DNA from: Halopseudomonas xinjiangensis
GTDB lineage: Bacteria > Pseudomonadota > Gammaproteobacteria > Pseudomonadales > Pseudomonadaceae
Length of the DNA: 40,649 bases
Reading direction: 5' to 3'
Assembly (NCBI GenBank): GCA_011050525.1
Contig: DRFO01000040.1
Location: 1-40,649, forward strand
Shown: positions 26,166 to 34,520 of the stretch, piece after piece
Position numbering within the stretch: position 1 is the stretch's first letter
Layout of the letters: each line of letters starts with the position of its first letter
Program-made: the position numbers and the translations under genes
Notes under the pieces: model-generated
What the model saw: only the letters and a program-made list of their open reading frames with translations
The model's database searches: none
What the model was told of the DNA's origin: nothing

Positions 26166-26624
26166 TCAGCCTTTTCCCGCCTGGTCATGGCTTCGCCCTA
26201 CATGCGACGTGGTGGGGCTTTCTTCCAGGCTGCTCCGGTCACCCAGCTGCCCCAGAATCTGACATTGGGCTGCCTCGCGGCTTTCCAGACAGCGGTGGCG
26301 CAGGTCGATCAACTGCGAGTGAAGGGCCTGCAAGGCCGCGATCCGAGTGCTTACATGTTCGATATGGTCATCCACCAGCTCGTTCACGCCAGCGCAATTT
26401 TCCACGGGATGGTCCCGAAAGTTCAACAGCTGCCTTATCTCATCCAGCGTCATATCGAGTGTCCGGCAGTTGCGAATAAAGGTCAGCCGGTCGAGGTGTG
26501 CCGAGGTATAGAGTCGATAATTACCCTCACTTCGCCCCGGCGCGCTCAGCAAACCCTCACGTTCGTAGTAGCGCACCGTTTCAACTTTGCACCCGGTTTT
26601 GGTCGCCAGTTCACCGATTTTCAT
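26166..26624 (-). CDS. cadR: Cadmium/lead-responsive MerR-family regulator CadR
   Basis: The protein has 152 residues. The N-terminal MerR helix-turn-helix begins MKIGELATKTGCKVETVRYY. A long dimer helix and metal site follow. The three cysteines expected of CadR/PbrR are present at 77 (ENCAG), 112 (RHRC) and 121 (AQC). The C-terminal tail contains two histidines, as in CadR of Pseudomonas putida but shorter. It senses cytoplasmic Cd(II) or Pb(II), and possibly Zn(II), and unwinds the cadA promoter. It is divergent from the ATPase gene across 76 bases containing a typical operator. The ribosome site is weak. Confidence 0.9.
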   Translation of the reverse strand: MKIGELATKTGCKVETVRYYEREGLLSAPGRSEGNYRLYTSAHLDRLTFIRNCRTLDMTLDEIRQLLNFRDHPVENCAGVNELVDDHIEHVSTRIAALQALHSQLIDLRHRCLESREAAQCQILGQLGDRSSLEESPTTSHVGRSHDQAGKG

Positions 26625-26643
26625 TGCGAGTATCCAGTAGGGG

Positions 26644-26674
26644 TTGACCCTATAGTGGCTACAGGGTGTTAACT
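26644..26674 (+). promoter_or_regulatory. CadR-regulated promoter of cadA with 19-base spacer
   Basis: The -35 box TTGACC (26644-26649) and -10 box TTAACT (26669-26674) are 19 bases apart, the overlong spacing that MerR-family proteins correct by bending DNA. Between them lies the dyad ACCCTATAG (26647-26655) and CTACAGGGT (26659-26667), symmetrical except for one position in each arm. Metal-bound CadR should activate cadA from here. Confidence 0.85.
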
Positions 26675-26700
26675 GCGCAAGAGCCTAACGGAGATCGAAG

Positions 26701-28839
26701 ATGACCAGCGCCGCCATATTGTCTACCACCCACACCACACGCGTCGTGATTGCCCAGATGTGTTGCCCTACCGAAGAGCGCTTGATTACCGACAAGCTAT
26801 CAAAGGTACCTGGCATTTCATCGCTCCAGTTCAACCTTTTGCAACGCTCACTGACCATCCATCACGAGCCGCAGGCGCTGGAGCATGCCCTCAAGGCCAT
26901 CGAAGAACTCGGCTTCAGTTCGGAGATCCCGCTTGAAGGACGAGGCGAAAAAGCCGAGACAGCCAGCCCGCCCAGGTGGAAGCTTGTTTTGTCAGGGTCC
27001 AGCGCGGTAGCCGCGGAAGTATTTCACTTCACCCAGTCAGCGCCCGAATGGATCATCGCATCACTCTCGCTCTTTGCCATCTTGCTTTGCGGTCTGGCCA
27101 CTTACCGTAAAGGCTGGATCGCGCTGAAGAATGGCAACCTGAACATCAATGCTCTGATGAGCACCGCCGTGACGGGTGCGATACTGATCGGCGAATGGCC
27201 CGAAGCGGCGATGGTGATGGTTCTGTTCACCGTTGCGGAGCTGATCGAGGCCCGTTCCCTGGACCGCGCCCGTAACGCCATCAGCGGATTGATGGCGTTG
27301 GCACCAGACCAGGCGACGGTGCAACAATCAGATGGCGGCTGGTCGGTTATGAACACCGCAGACGTCGAACCTGGGCGTCTCGTGCGGGCAAAGCCAGGCG
27401 AGCGCATTGGCCTTGACGGCGTGATCGTCAGAGGCAGCTCCACCATCAATCAGGCACCGATAACCGGTGAAAGCCTGCCAGTCGAAAAGGCGCTGGGAGA
27501 TACGGTCTTTGCCGGCACCATCAACCAGGCCGGTGAACTGGACTATCAGGTAACCACCAAAGCGAACCAGACAACCCTGGCGCGTATCATCAGGGCGGTA
27601 GAAGAGGCGCAGGGTGCACGGGCGCCCACGCAGCGCTTTGTCGACCAGTTTTCCCGCGTTTATACGCCCGCCGTGTTCGTGCTCGCCCTGGCCGTAGCGG
27701 CGGTCCCGCCATTACTGATGCAGGGCGACTGGTTCGAATGGATTTATCGGGCATTGGTGCTGCTGGTAGTGGCGTGCCCCTGTGCACTGGTTATTTCAAC
27801 GCCGGTGACTATCGTCAGCGGATTGGCTGCGGCCGCGCGTCGGGGCATTCTCATCAAGGGCGGGGTCCATCTTGAGAGCGGGCGCAAGATAACCCACCTC
27901 GCGCTGGACAAAACCGGCACCCTCACCCACGGCAAGCCTGTCGAGACAGATTTTGTTGCGCTGGCGAGGCTTGCCCCCGCGAACTGCCAGCGCCTGGCGA
28001 CCAGCCTGGCAATCCGCTCGGACCATCCGGTCTCGCAAGCCATCGCGCAGGCGGCAACCCGGAGCGCAATACCGATATCGGACGTGACCGAATTCGAAGC
28101 ACTGGCGGGCCGGGGCGTTCAAGGGATCATCGAAGGACATCGTTATCATCTGGGCAACCGTCGGCTGCTGAAAGACCTCGGACTTTGCTCCGCCGAGCTT
28201 GAGGTCAACCTCGATCAGTTCGAGCGCCAGGGCAAGAGCGTGGTGGTGCTTTGCGATGAAACCCAGGCCCTGGCGCTATACGCCGTAGCGGACACCCTGA
28301 GAGACAGCAGCCGAGCTGCTATCAGCGAACTGCACCGGCTGGGCGTCAAAACCTTGATGCTGACCGGAGACAATCAGCACACTGCAGCCGCCTTTGCCGC
28401 CCAGGTCGGTATTGATGACGCCAAGGGAGGCCTGCTGCCAGGCGGAAAACTCAAGGCCATCGAAGCCCTGATTGCAGGCAAGGGTATCGTCGCCATGGTT
28501 GGCGACGGCATTAATGATGCGCCCGCGCTGGCCAGGGCAGATATCGGATTTGCCATGGCCGCCGCCGGCACGGATACAGCCATCGAGACGGCGGATGTGG
28601 CGATAATGGACGATGACCTGCGCAAGATTCCCACGTTCATCCACCTCTCCCGACGAACCGCCGCCATCCTCAAACAGAACATCGGACTGGCGCTGGGCAT
28701 CAAGGTGATCTTTGTCGCGGCCACGCTAACCGGGCATGCCACTCTATGGATGGCAGTCTTTGCCGACGTCGGGGTCAGCCTGCTGGTCATACTCAACGGG
28801 TTGCGTTTGCTGCGCGACAGGTATCAGCGGCCGGCTTAG
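26701..28839 (+). CDS. cadA: Cadmium/zinc/lead-exporting P1B-type ATPase CadA
   Basis: The protein has 712 residues. An N-terminal heavy-metal-associated domain carries MCCPTEE at 20-26, a variant with two adjacent cysteines in place of the usual MDCPTEE. Eight membrane helices follow, with the actuator TGES at 255-258, the transport CPC at 359-361, and the phosphorylated Asp403 in DKTGTLT. GDGINDAPA lies near 601. It exports Cd(II), Zn(II) or Pb(II) to the periplasm using ATP. It is divergent from cadR and driven by the adjacent MerR-type promoter. The stop codon overlaps the end of the convergent subtilase gene by four bases. Confidence 0.93.
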   Translation: MTSAAILSTTHTTRVVIAQMCCPTEERLITDKLSKVPGISSLQFNLLQRSLTIHHEPQALEHALKAIEELGFSSEIPLEGRGEKAETASPPRWKLVLSGSSAVAAEVFHFTQSAPEWIIASLSLFAILLCGLATYRKGWIALKNGNLNINALMSTAVTGAILIGEWPEAAMVMVLFTVAELIEARSLDRARNAISGLMALAPDQATVQQSDGGWSVMNTADVEPGRLVRAKPGERIGLDGVIVRGSSTINQAPITGESLPVEKALGDTVFAGTINQAGELDYQVTTKANQTTLARIIRAVEEAQGARAPTQRFVDQFSRVYTPAVFVLALAVAAVPPLLMQGDWFEWIYRALVLLVVACPCALVISTPVTIVSGLAAAARRGILIKGGVHLESGRKITHLALDKTGTLTHGKPVETDFVALARLAPANCQRLATSLAIRSDHPVSQAIAQAATRSAIPISDVTEFEALAGRGVQGIIEGHRYHLGNRRLLKDLGLCSAELEVNLDQFERQGKSVVVLCDETQALALYAVADTLRDSSRAAISELHRLGVKTLMLTGDNQHTAAAFAAQVGIDDAKGGLLPGGKLKAIEALIAGKGIVAMVGDGINDAPALARADIGFAMAAAGTDTAIETADVAIMDDDLRKIPTFIHLSRRTAAILKQNIGLALGIKVIFVAATLTGHATLWMAVFADVGVSLLVILNGLRLLRDRYQRPA

Positions 28840-30605
28840 CGCTCCCTGTCCAGACTCTGCACGGCGAGGTCCAGTGCCTTGTACATGTTCAGTCTTGCGG
28901 AGCGACCGATGTCCGGATGGTTGAGATCATGTCCCCGCTCCGAAGGCAGGATGGGGGCGGTCAGATCATCCGCTTCCACTGGCTCGAAGTCGTATTCCTC
29001 GCCGATGGTCATCGCGCTGCGCCGCAACAGCATGCGTAGTTGCTCGGGCTGAAGCCGCGGGTCGATCGACAGCATGGCGGCAAGCAGGCCAGCCACCAAC
29101 GGGGTTGCGTACGAGGTACCACAATGCACTTCACCGCGCGCCGCCTCGTCGCGCGTCGAACCCCTCACGCATGCCGAAGCCATGATATCCACCCGCATGT
29201 CGATGTTCGAGGCGCTGCGCTTGACCACGTATTCCGGACTGCCTATTTCTACCGCCTTTGTGCTGCGCTCATGCCCGCCGATCACGAACAGTTGATCAGT
29301 GACGAAGGAGGAAGGTAAACGGAACTCGTCACGGCCCGAAAACGAGGCCGCATTGCCGGCGGAATTCACGACGATCACCTCAGGATGCTCACGGCGCAAC
29401 CAGAGAAAGAACTCTTCCAGCAGTTCTTCGTATCCGCTCATGGCAAGCCCCGAGCGCACCAGCGAATCGACCTCGTCGCCATCTATGCCGATGGCGCCCA
29501 CCCGGTGGATTCCCCAACTCCAGTTGAGCACCCGCACACCGTCCTCGACCAGGTTCACCGATGCGGCGATATTGGCAGTTATACCGGCGTCAGAATTGCG
29601 CTCGACTATGATCTCGAAGCCTGGCCCTACCTTGTCCAGCCCGCGCAGAAAGCCGCTGTTGCCGCCAGCGTCCCAGGCTGCAGCGAGCACACCGGTCACC
29701 GTGGTGCCATGGCCATCGGGTTCGGAAGCATCGCGGGCATAGACACAGGTACGTGGCCAGCCGCTGCGACAATCGCCGAGGTAGTCGGCAAAATCAGGCG
29801 TATCAAAATCCACATCGCGCTCTATGACGCCGATACGCACCGGATGGGTTTCAAGCGGGTTGTCCTTGACCGGCAGCCGACGTTGATAGAAGTTCACCGC
29901 GTCAAGAAAGCGGTTGGACGCCCATTCTTCGTCATCAACCGCTGGCTCCTCACCGGCCTGCCCTTCCTGGCTTTCTTCCGGACCGGATTCCTCGATGACC
30001 ACAGCGTCAACACTAACCTCGCTGCCCAGGCGCAACACCATGGCATCTCGCTGATCAAGGTTACGGGCTGGCAAGCGCAGCTGGTACGTATTCAACGGTG
30101 GTATCGCTCCGACTATGTCGGCACCGTATTTTTTCGCCAGACGGCGCGATTCCTTCGCTCCGTCATGGCTTTCCTCGATGATCAGGCTGACCAGATCCAC
30201 GTAGGTGGTCAATCCGTCCATATTCTTGGCGACCTCATCCTTTGTCGCCGCAACAACATGGCTGCCCTTGAGGCTTAACCAGACTGGGTTGCTTGCCTGT
30301 CCGGCCTGCTCCAACCAGAGCGGGCCGCTGTCATGATCGGCGGTGGCGACAAGCAGCCGTAACTGGTCGCCGTCACGCCGGATACTCGCTGCAAAGAGGG
30401 GCTTGCCATTGAGCCGGGTTTGCAGGGCACCCTCACCCACACCCTGAACACGCAGACAAAATTCCTGATTTGCTGAATCAAAGCGGTCGCCACAGCGCTG
30501 CAAATGCTCGATACGGAGCGGCTCGGCAGAAACAACGGCAGTACTGGCTGACAGGCATAACAAGACTCGAATCAAACACCACAGAACTCGGGTTCCAGCA
30601 CGCAT
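28836..30605 (-). CDS. Secreted subtilisin-like serine protease (S8), atypical triad
   Basis: The protein has 589 residues with a signal peptide of about 27 residues (VVSA). An unassigned beta-rich segment (28-120), an I9-like propeptide (about 130-206) and an acidic linker precede the S8 domain (about 255-560). His299 in DGHGT, oxyanion Asn418 in NSAGN and Ser498 in GTSYATP are intact. At the position where DTG normally supplies Asp, the sequence reads IGVIERDVDF, with Glu262 aligned to the catalytic Asp and Asp264 two residues on. It probably acts in the periplasm or outside, and its targets are unknown. It stands alone and overlaps the cadA end by four bases. Confidence 0.82.
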   Translation of the reverse strand: MRAGTRVLWCLIRVLLCLSASTAVVSAEPLRIEHLQRCGDRFDSANQEFCLRVQGVGEGALQTRLNGKPLFAASIRRDGDQLRLLVATADHDSGPLWLEQAGQASNPVWLSLKGSHVVAATKDEVAKNMDGLTTYVDLVSLIIEESHDGAKESRRLAKKYGADIVGAIPPLNTYQLRLPARNLDQRDAMVLRLGSEVSVDAVVIEESGPEESQEGQAGEEPAVDDEEWASNRFLDAVNFYQRRLPVKDNPLETHPVRIGVIERDVDFDTPDFADYLGDCRSGWPRTCVYARDASEPDGHGTTVTGVLAAAWDAGGNSGFLRGLDKVGPGFEIIVERNSDAGITANIAASVNLVEDGVRVLNWSWGIHRVGAIGIDGDEVDSLVRSGLAMSGYEELLEEFFLWLRREHPEVIVVNSAGNAASFSGRDEFRLPSSFVTDQLFVIGGHERSTKAVEIGSPEYVVKRSASNIDMRVDIMASACVRGSTRDEAARGEVHCGTSYATPLVAGLLAAMLSIDPRLQPEQLRMLLRRSAMTIGEEYDFEPVEADDLTAPILPSERGHDLNHPDIGRSARLNMYKALDLAVQSLDRER

Positions 30606-30972
30606 TATTGGCTTCCAGGAAAGGGCAGAGAGACGCAGCTATCGGCGGGGTAAAGCGCCCAACGTCTTGCACTGAGTCAATATTCTGGCTTTTGTTCCAA
30701 TACCCGGTGGCCTTTCTGATATTCAAGGCTCTACCAACGCCGCGCTTTCAGGCTGCCCGCAGGATCAAGCTGGTGCTTGACCGTCCCAGGGAAGGGCCAA
30801 ACTAAATCCAGACTATGGCGAAGACGCTGGACCGCCAGCCGCTAGACCGCCAGCCGCTGGTTTACCGGGTGGCCAGCCACGCACGTCGCTGGTGTTGCGA
30901 CAGGGGGTGGTGTTTCATAAAGAAACGAGGAATATTAATTTAAATAACTACCCATTCGCCCCAGAGTTCTTT
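30606..30972. other. 367-base gap upstream of the ECF42 sigma gene
   Basis: I find no gene here. A GTG-initiated extension of the sigma-factor frame from 30892 is open but has no family similarity. A 15-base tandem duplication (unit GACCGCCAGCCGCT plus one base) occupies 30829-30858, and the stretch 30920-30950 is AT-rich and may hold the promoter. Confidence 0.5.
30829..30858 (+). repeat. 15-base tandem repeat, two copies
   Basis: GGACCGCCAGCCGCT (30829-30843) is followed at once by AGACCGCCAGCCGCT (30844-30858), with one difference. It lies about 115 bases upstream of the sigma-factor start. It may be a chance slippage product. Confidence 0.6.
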
Positions 30973-32193
30973 ATGCCAATCGCCAGCTTGCTCGACGACT
31001 TGTACCAGACCCAGTCCCGCAGGGTGCTGGCCACACTCATCCGCCTGCTTGGTGACTTCGACCTGGCCGAGGAATCCATGCAGGAAGCCTTCGCGGCGGC
31101 CCTGCAGCAGTGGCCGGAACAAGGCGTGCCGGATAATCCCCGCGCCTGGCTGGTGAGTGCCGGGCGCCATAAGGGCATTGACCAGATCCGCCGCCGCCAG
31201 ACCGCCACTCAGCATGTGCAGCGTCAGATTGATAGCGAGGCCTTTTTCGCCCATGACCTGGATGAAAACAGCATTGCCGACGATCAGCTTAGGCTGATCT
31301 TCACCTGTTGCCATCCAAGCCTGGCAACCGAAACCCGATTGGCGATGACCCTGCGCGAGATGTGCGGCCTGACCACCGAACAGGTTGCTCGAGGACTATT
31401 GCAGCAACCTGCCACCATCGCCCAACGGATAGTGCGGGCCAAGCGCAAGATCCGGGATGCCGGCATCCCTTACGAGGTGCCTGAACGCAAGGCGTTACCT
31501 TCGCGCTTGCAAAGCGTTCTGCAGGTGATCTATCTGGTATTCAACGAAGGTTATTCAAGCAGCAGCGGCGAGAGTGTGGTGAATGTGAACCTCGCTGCCG
31601 AAGCCATTCGCCTGGGCAGATTGATGAGCACGTTGCTGCCAGACCCTGAGGTTTCTGGGTTGCTTGCGTTGATGCTGCTTCAGGATTCGCGCCGCTGCGC
31701 TCGGCAATCCGCCACTGGCGAGCTGATCACGCTGGAGGAGCAGGATCGCAGCTTGTGGGACAAGGCGCAGATTGCCGAAGGCCTGGGATGGCTGAATGCG
31801 GCAATGCAACAGCCGCCCGCGGGCGTTTACTGCCTCCAGGCGGCCATCGCCGCCGTGCATGCGCAGGCTGCCAGCGCCGCCTCCACTGATTGGTCGCAGA
31901 TTGCCGGACTGTATGATCAGCTATACCGTCTCAATCCTTCGCCGGTTATTGCCCTCAACCGGGCCGTCGCCATTGCCATGCGCGACGGCGCAGAGGTCGG
32001 CCTCACTTTGCTGGACCAACTGTCCAGCCACCAGGCCTTGCAGCAATACTATCTGCTGCATGCCGCCAGAGCCGATCTGTACCGGCGCTCAGGGCAGATG
32101 GCTGACGCCAGACGCGCCTACCAGCAAGCCCTTGAGCTGACGCAGCAGGAGCCGGAACGCCAGTTTTTGCAACGGCGTTTGGACTCACTCTGA
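30973..32193 (+). CDS. ECF42-type RNA polymerase sigma factor
   Basis: The protein has 406 residues. Sigma2 spans about 8-75 ([31 protein letters not shown]) and sigma4 about 110-165 ([35 protein letters not shown]). A long C-terminal DUF6596/TPR-like extension of about 230 residues follows. This architecture is the ECF42 group, whose members lack a classical anti-sigma factor, rely on the C-terminal extension for control and usually sit beside DGPF (YCII) genes, as here. The start is set at 30973 ([12 protein letters not shown]) by family length. The ribosome site is weak. It is followed by the DGPF gene 94 bases on. Confidence 0.88.
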   Translation: MPIASLLDDLYQTQSRRVLATLIRLLGDFDLAEESMQEAFAAALQQWPEQGVPDNPRAWLVSAGRHKGIDQIRRRQTATQHVQRQIDSEAFFAHDLDENSIADDQLRLIFTCCHPSLATETRLAMTLREMCGLTTEQVARGLLQQPATIAQRIVRAKRKIRDAGIPYEVPERKALPSRLQSVLQVIYLVFNEGYSSSSGESVVNVNLAAEAIRLGRLMSTLLPDPEVSGLLALMLLQDSRRCARQSATGELITLEEQDRSLWDKAQIAEGLGWLNAAMQQPPAGVYCLQAAIAAVHAQAASAASTDWSQIAGLYDQLYRLNPSPVIALNRAVAIAMRDGAEVGLTLLDQLSSHQALQQYYLLHAARADLYRRSGQMADARRAYQQALELTQQEPERQFLQRRLDSL

Positions 32194-32287
32194 CAAAAAT
32201 AGCGCCAGCCTGTGTCGATCTGGCTCTCTCCGTCACGACTATTCAATAGCAACCCAACCAACCTCAATCAGCGCAAGGACAGACAGC

Positions 32288-32650
32288 ATGAAATATGTAG
32301 CACTGGTCTACTATCAGCAAAGCCTGATAAACGCGATGACCGAACAGGAATGGCACGATCTGAATCAGCAATGCATCAACTGTGTGGAGAACCTTACCCA
32401 ACAGGGCCACTATCTCGCTGGGCAGGCGTTGCAGCCGGTGGAAAGCGCTACGACAGTGCGGGTGCGCGATGGCGAGACCATTATTTCCGACGGCCCCTTC
32501 GCTGAAACCAAGGAGCAGCTGGCGGGTTTCTATCTGCTCGAGGCACGGGATCTTAACGAGGCGTTGCAGCTGGCCAGCCATATTCCTCCGGCCCGTCTTG
32601 GCAGCATCGAGGTGCGTCCCGTCCGGGAACTGCCGCCCAAGGACGTTTGA
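32288..32650 (+). CDS. YCII-related DGPF-domain protein
   Basis: This 120-residue protein of the YCII-related superfamily has the diagnostic DGPFAETKEQLAGFYLLE region, with DGPF at 68-71. These dimeric alpha-beta barrels have no settled reaction. They accompany ECF42 sigma factors and are their usual regulon members or effectors. AAGGACAG lies before the ATG. It is downstream of the sigma gene on the same strand and ends before a strong hairpin. It is probably expressed from its own ECF-type promoter in the 94-base gap or by readthrough. I could not identify a specific -35/-10 pair. Confidence 0.87.
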   Translation: MKYVALVYYQQSLINAMTEQEWHDLNQQCINCVENLTQQGHYLAGQALQPVESATTVRVRDGETIISDGPFAETKEQLAGFYLLEARDLNEALQLASHIPPARLGSIEVRPVRELPPKDV

Positions 32651-32664
32651 CTGGTGCGCTGCAA

Positions 32665-32693
32665 CCCCGGCCTTTACCTTAGTAAAGCCGGGG
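32665..32693. terminator. Strong hairpin between DGPF and DUF1428 genes
   Basis: CCCCGGC, one unpaired C, and TTTAC (32665-32677) pair with GTAAA and GCCGGGG (32682-32693) around CTTA. The stem has 12 pairs and one bulge. It separates two convergent genes. A GGTGTTTC follows on the plus strand. Confidence 0.75.
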
Positions 32694-32708
32694 CTGGTGT
32701 TTCAGGAA

Positions 32709-33062
32709 TCAGAGCTCGACGACCGCCTCGAACCCGCCGAAGATCATGCGTTTGCCATCAAAAGGCATAGGATTCACATCGGGTTGCAGGCGAGGGTCGG
32801 CCATCACTTTCGCCATTCCGGCATCCCGCACAGCGCGGGATGGCCAGGTGATCCACGAGAAAATCACCGTCTCATCTTCCTTGCACTTGACCGCCATGGG
32901 GAAAGACGTCACCTCTCCCTCCGGCACATCATCGCCCCAGCATTCAACAAAACTCAGGGCTCCATATTCCTTGAATATCAGGCCGGCTTCAGAAGCGTGT
33001 TTTCGGTACGCCTCCTTGTTTGCAGTGGGCACTGGCGCAACAAAACCATCGACGTAGGGCAT
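32709..33062 (-). CDS. DUF1428 family protein
   Basis: This 117-residue protein begins MPYVDGFVAPVPTANKEAYRKHA, the exact start signature of the DUF1428 family, and continues with FVECWGDDVPEGEVTSFPMAVKCKEDE and RMIFGGFEAVVEL. The family has a dimeric alpha-beta barrel fold related to the DGPF and antibiotic-biosynthesis-monooxygenase fold, with no known reaction. AGAGG lies nine bases before the ATG at 33062. The frame is open 38 codons further upstream but unlike the family. It is convergent with the DGPF gene, and such genes are often near ECF42-type sigma factors. Confidence 0.88.
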   Translation of the reverse strand: MPYVDGFVAPVPTANKEAYRKHASEAGLIFKEYGALSFVECWGDDVPEGEVTSFPMAVKCKEDETVIFSWITWPSRAVRDAGMAKVMADPRLQPDVNPMPFDGKRMIFGGFEAVVEL

Positions 33063-33321
33063 TTTAATATCCTCTCTTGGCATACGGTTGAAGATCACGG
33101 CGACACTCACGCCGCGTCTATCTGTTAGTCGCGCCAGCAGCACAACTATCGACATGCTTTCGTACAAATATGCCAAGCCGCTTCCAAAGCCAGGAAAAAT
33201 AGGCTTTCAGCCTGGAATTAGTTCGCCACTACAAGGTCATTATTAGTATCGCTGGCACCCCTTTTTTGATCGGAGCGCCAACGGCGCATACCGTCAATCC
33301 GACCGGAACGGGGGTGAAGTC

Positions 33322-33684
33322 ATGGCTCAGGAACGCACCAAACTACCCAGCTTTGATGAATTGAAAGTAATGGCTGCCGAACGGCCAGATGAACTCGAAG
33401 ACCTCAGGGAACGGATGACCGAAGAGATCCTCAAGGATGTTCCCGAGCACAGAAGGCGTCGCCTGCTGGGGCTGGCTTTCCGCATACAGATGGAGCGTCA
33501 ACGGGCGAAGAACCCTATGCATGCCTGCATTAGAATCTCACAGATGATGATGGACTCGGTCGTGGAGCTGCGCGACAGCATGCGGCTTTCTGACCTCACA
33601 GTTGCTCGCAAGGCGCAGGATGTGGCAAATGTCATCCAGTTCAAGAAACCGGGTCCGACTATCAAGAGCCCTTCGCTTCGCTAG
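33322..33684 (+). CDS. DUF3135 family protein
   Basis: This 120-residue cytoplasmic protein has the DUF3135 layout: an N-terminal LPSFDELKVMAAERPDELEDLRERMTEEIL, a basic RRRRLLGLAFRIQMERQRAKNP and MHACIRISQMM. It is mostly helical and probably oligomeric. Its function is unknown, and the family occurs mainly in gammaproteobacteria including pseudomonads. GGGGG stands about 10 bases before the ATG. It is transcribed alone, with a 259-base gap before it. Confidence 0.85.
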   Translation: MAQERTKLPSFDELKVMAAERPDELEDLRERMTEEILKDVPEHRRRRLLGLAFRIQMERQRAKNPMHACIRISQMMMDSVVELRDSMRLSDLTVARKAQDVANVIQFKKPGPTIKSPSLR

Positions 33685-33836
33685 ATTGCATTGTGTCTCC
33701 ATTAAGAGCATCGCCCGGCACTCCGTCCGGGTTTCTGGCTGCCTGACCAGACCATTGAGCGCCAGGCTGCTAGAATCAGCGCACTGTTCCCATTGACCAT
33801 TCGTTCACCAGCGGTGCGTCACTATCAGGAAGCCCC

Positions 33837-34520
33837 ATGGCTCATATTGATCTGCTGATCAGCGATTGCGACGGCGTCATTGTCGACAGCGAAATCATTT
33901 CTCACCGCGTTCTGTTCGAAGCGCTCAGCGCCTATGTGCCCAAAGAAAAACTGGACGTTGCCCTGGACGGCACCTTTGGACTAACCGTGCTGAGCATTAT
34001 CGAACTCATCGAGCGACGTTTCGACCTGAAGATCCCCGAGACCTTCGACGCCGACCTGCGCCGCAGCGCCGAGGAGGTGGTTGCCATGGAAGTCGAGCCG
34101 ATTCCAGGCGTGCGCGACGCATTGCTGGCGATAGACTTGCCTTTGGCGGTAGCGTCCAATAGCCGCCGAGGCAATGTGGAGGCCTCGCTGCGTCGAGCCG
34201 GACTGATCGAGCGGGTGGCGGGCAATATCTTCAGCTCGGATATGGTTGCCGCGCCAAAACCTGCCCCCGACGTTTATTTGCTGGCCGCCGAACGCATGGG
34301 CGTGTTGCCTGGCCATTGCCTGGTGGTGGAAGACAGCCCCACCGGCGTGCTGGCCGCCCGCACCGCGGGGATGCAGGTAATAGGCTTTACCGGCGCAAGC
34401 CACATTCCGCCGGGGCACGATCTGGCGTTACGCGAGTTGGGTGTCAGGGCGATAATCAGCGACATGCGGCAGTTGCCTGCCCTCGTCGCACGGTTTATGG
34501 AAGGCAGGGGGACGGCATAA
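33837..34520 (+). CDS. HAD-superfamily phosphatase (phosphoglycolate-phosphatase type)
   Basis: The protein has 227 residues. HAD motif I is DCDGVIVD with Asp10 and Asp12, motif II is the Ser/Asn of VASNS (about 105-109), motif III is Lys141 in PKPAPDVY, and motif IV is VVEDSPTG with Glu165/Asp166. A class I helical cap lies between 17 and 85. It should dephosphorylate a small sugar or other phosphate, and its closest general type is the Gph/YjjG/YniC group. AGGAAG precedes the ATG. Its stop shares a base with the next ATG (TAATG), so translation is coupled to the methyltransferase gene. Confidence 0.86.
   Translation: MAHIDLLISDCDGVIVDSEIISHRVLFEALSAYVPKEKLDVALDGTFGLTVLSIIELIERRFDLKIPETFDADLRRSAEEVVAMEVEPIPGVRDALLAIDLPLAVASNSRRGNVEASLRRAGLIERVAGNIFSSDMVAAPKPAPDVYLLAAERMGVLPGHCLVVEDSPTGVLAARTAGMQVIGFTGASHIPPGHDLALRELGVRAIISDMRQLPALVARFMEGRGTA

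Noticed and set aside
29385..30278. Open frame opposite the subtilase gene
   Set aside because: The subtilase frame has complete family motifs; the plus frame does not.
33184..33215. Interlaced AAAGCC/GGCTTT and CCAGG/CCTGG arms that could form a pseudoknot
   Set aside because: The arms are short and overlapping, there is no downstream gene close by, and no known RNA family fits.
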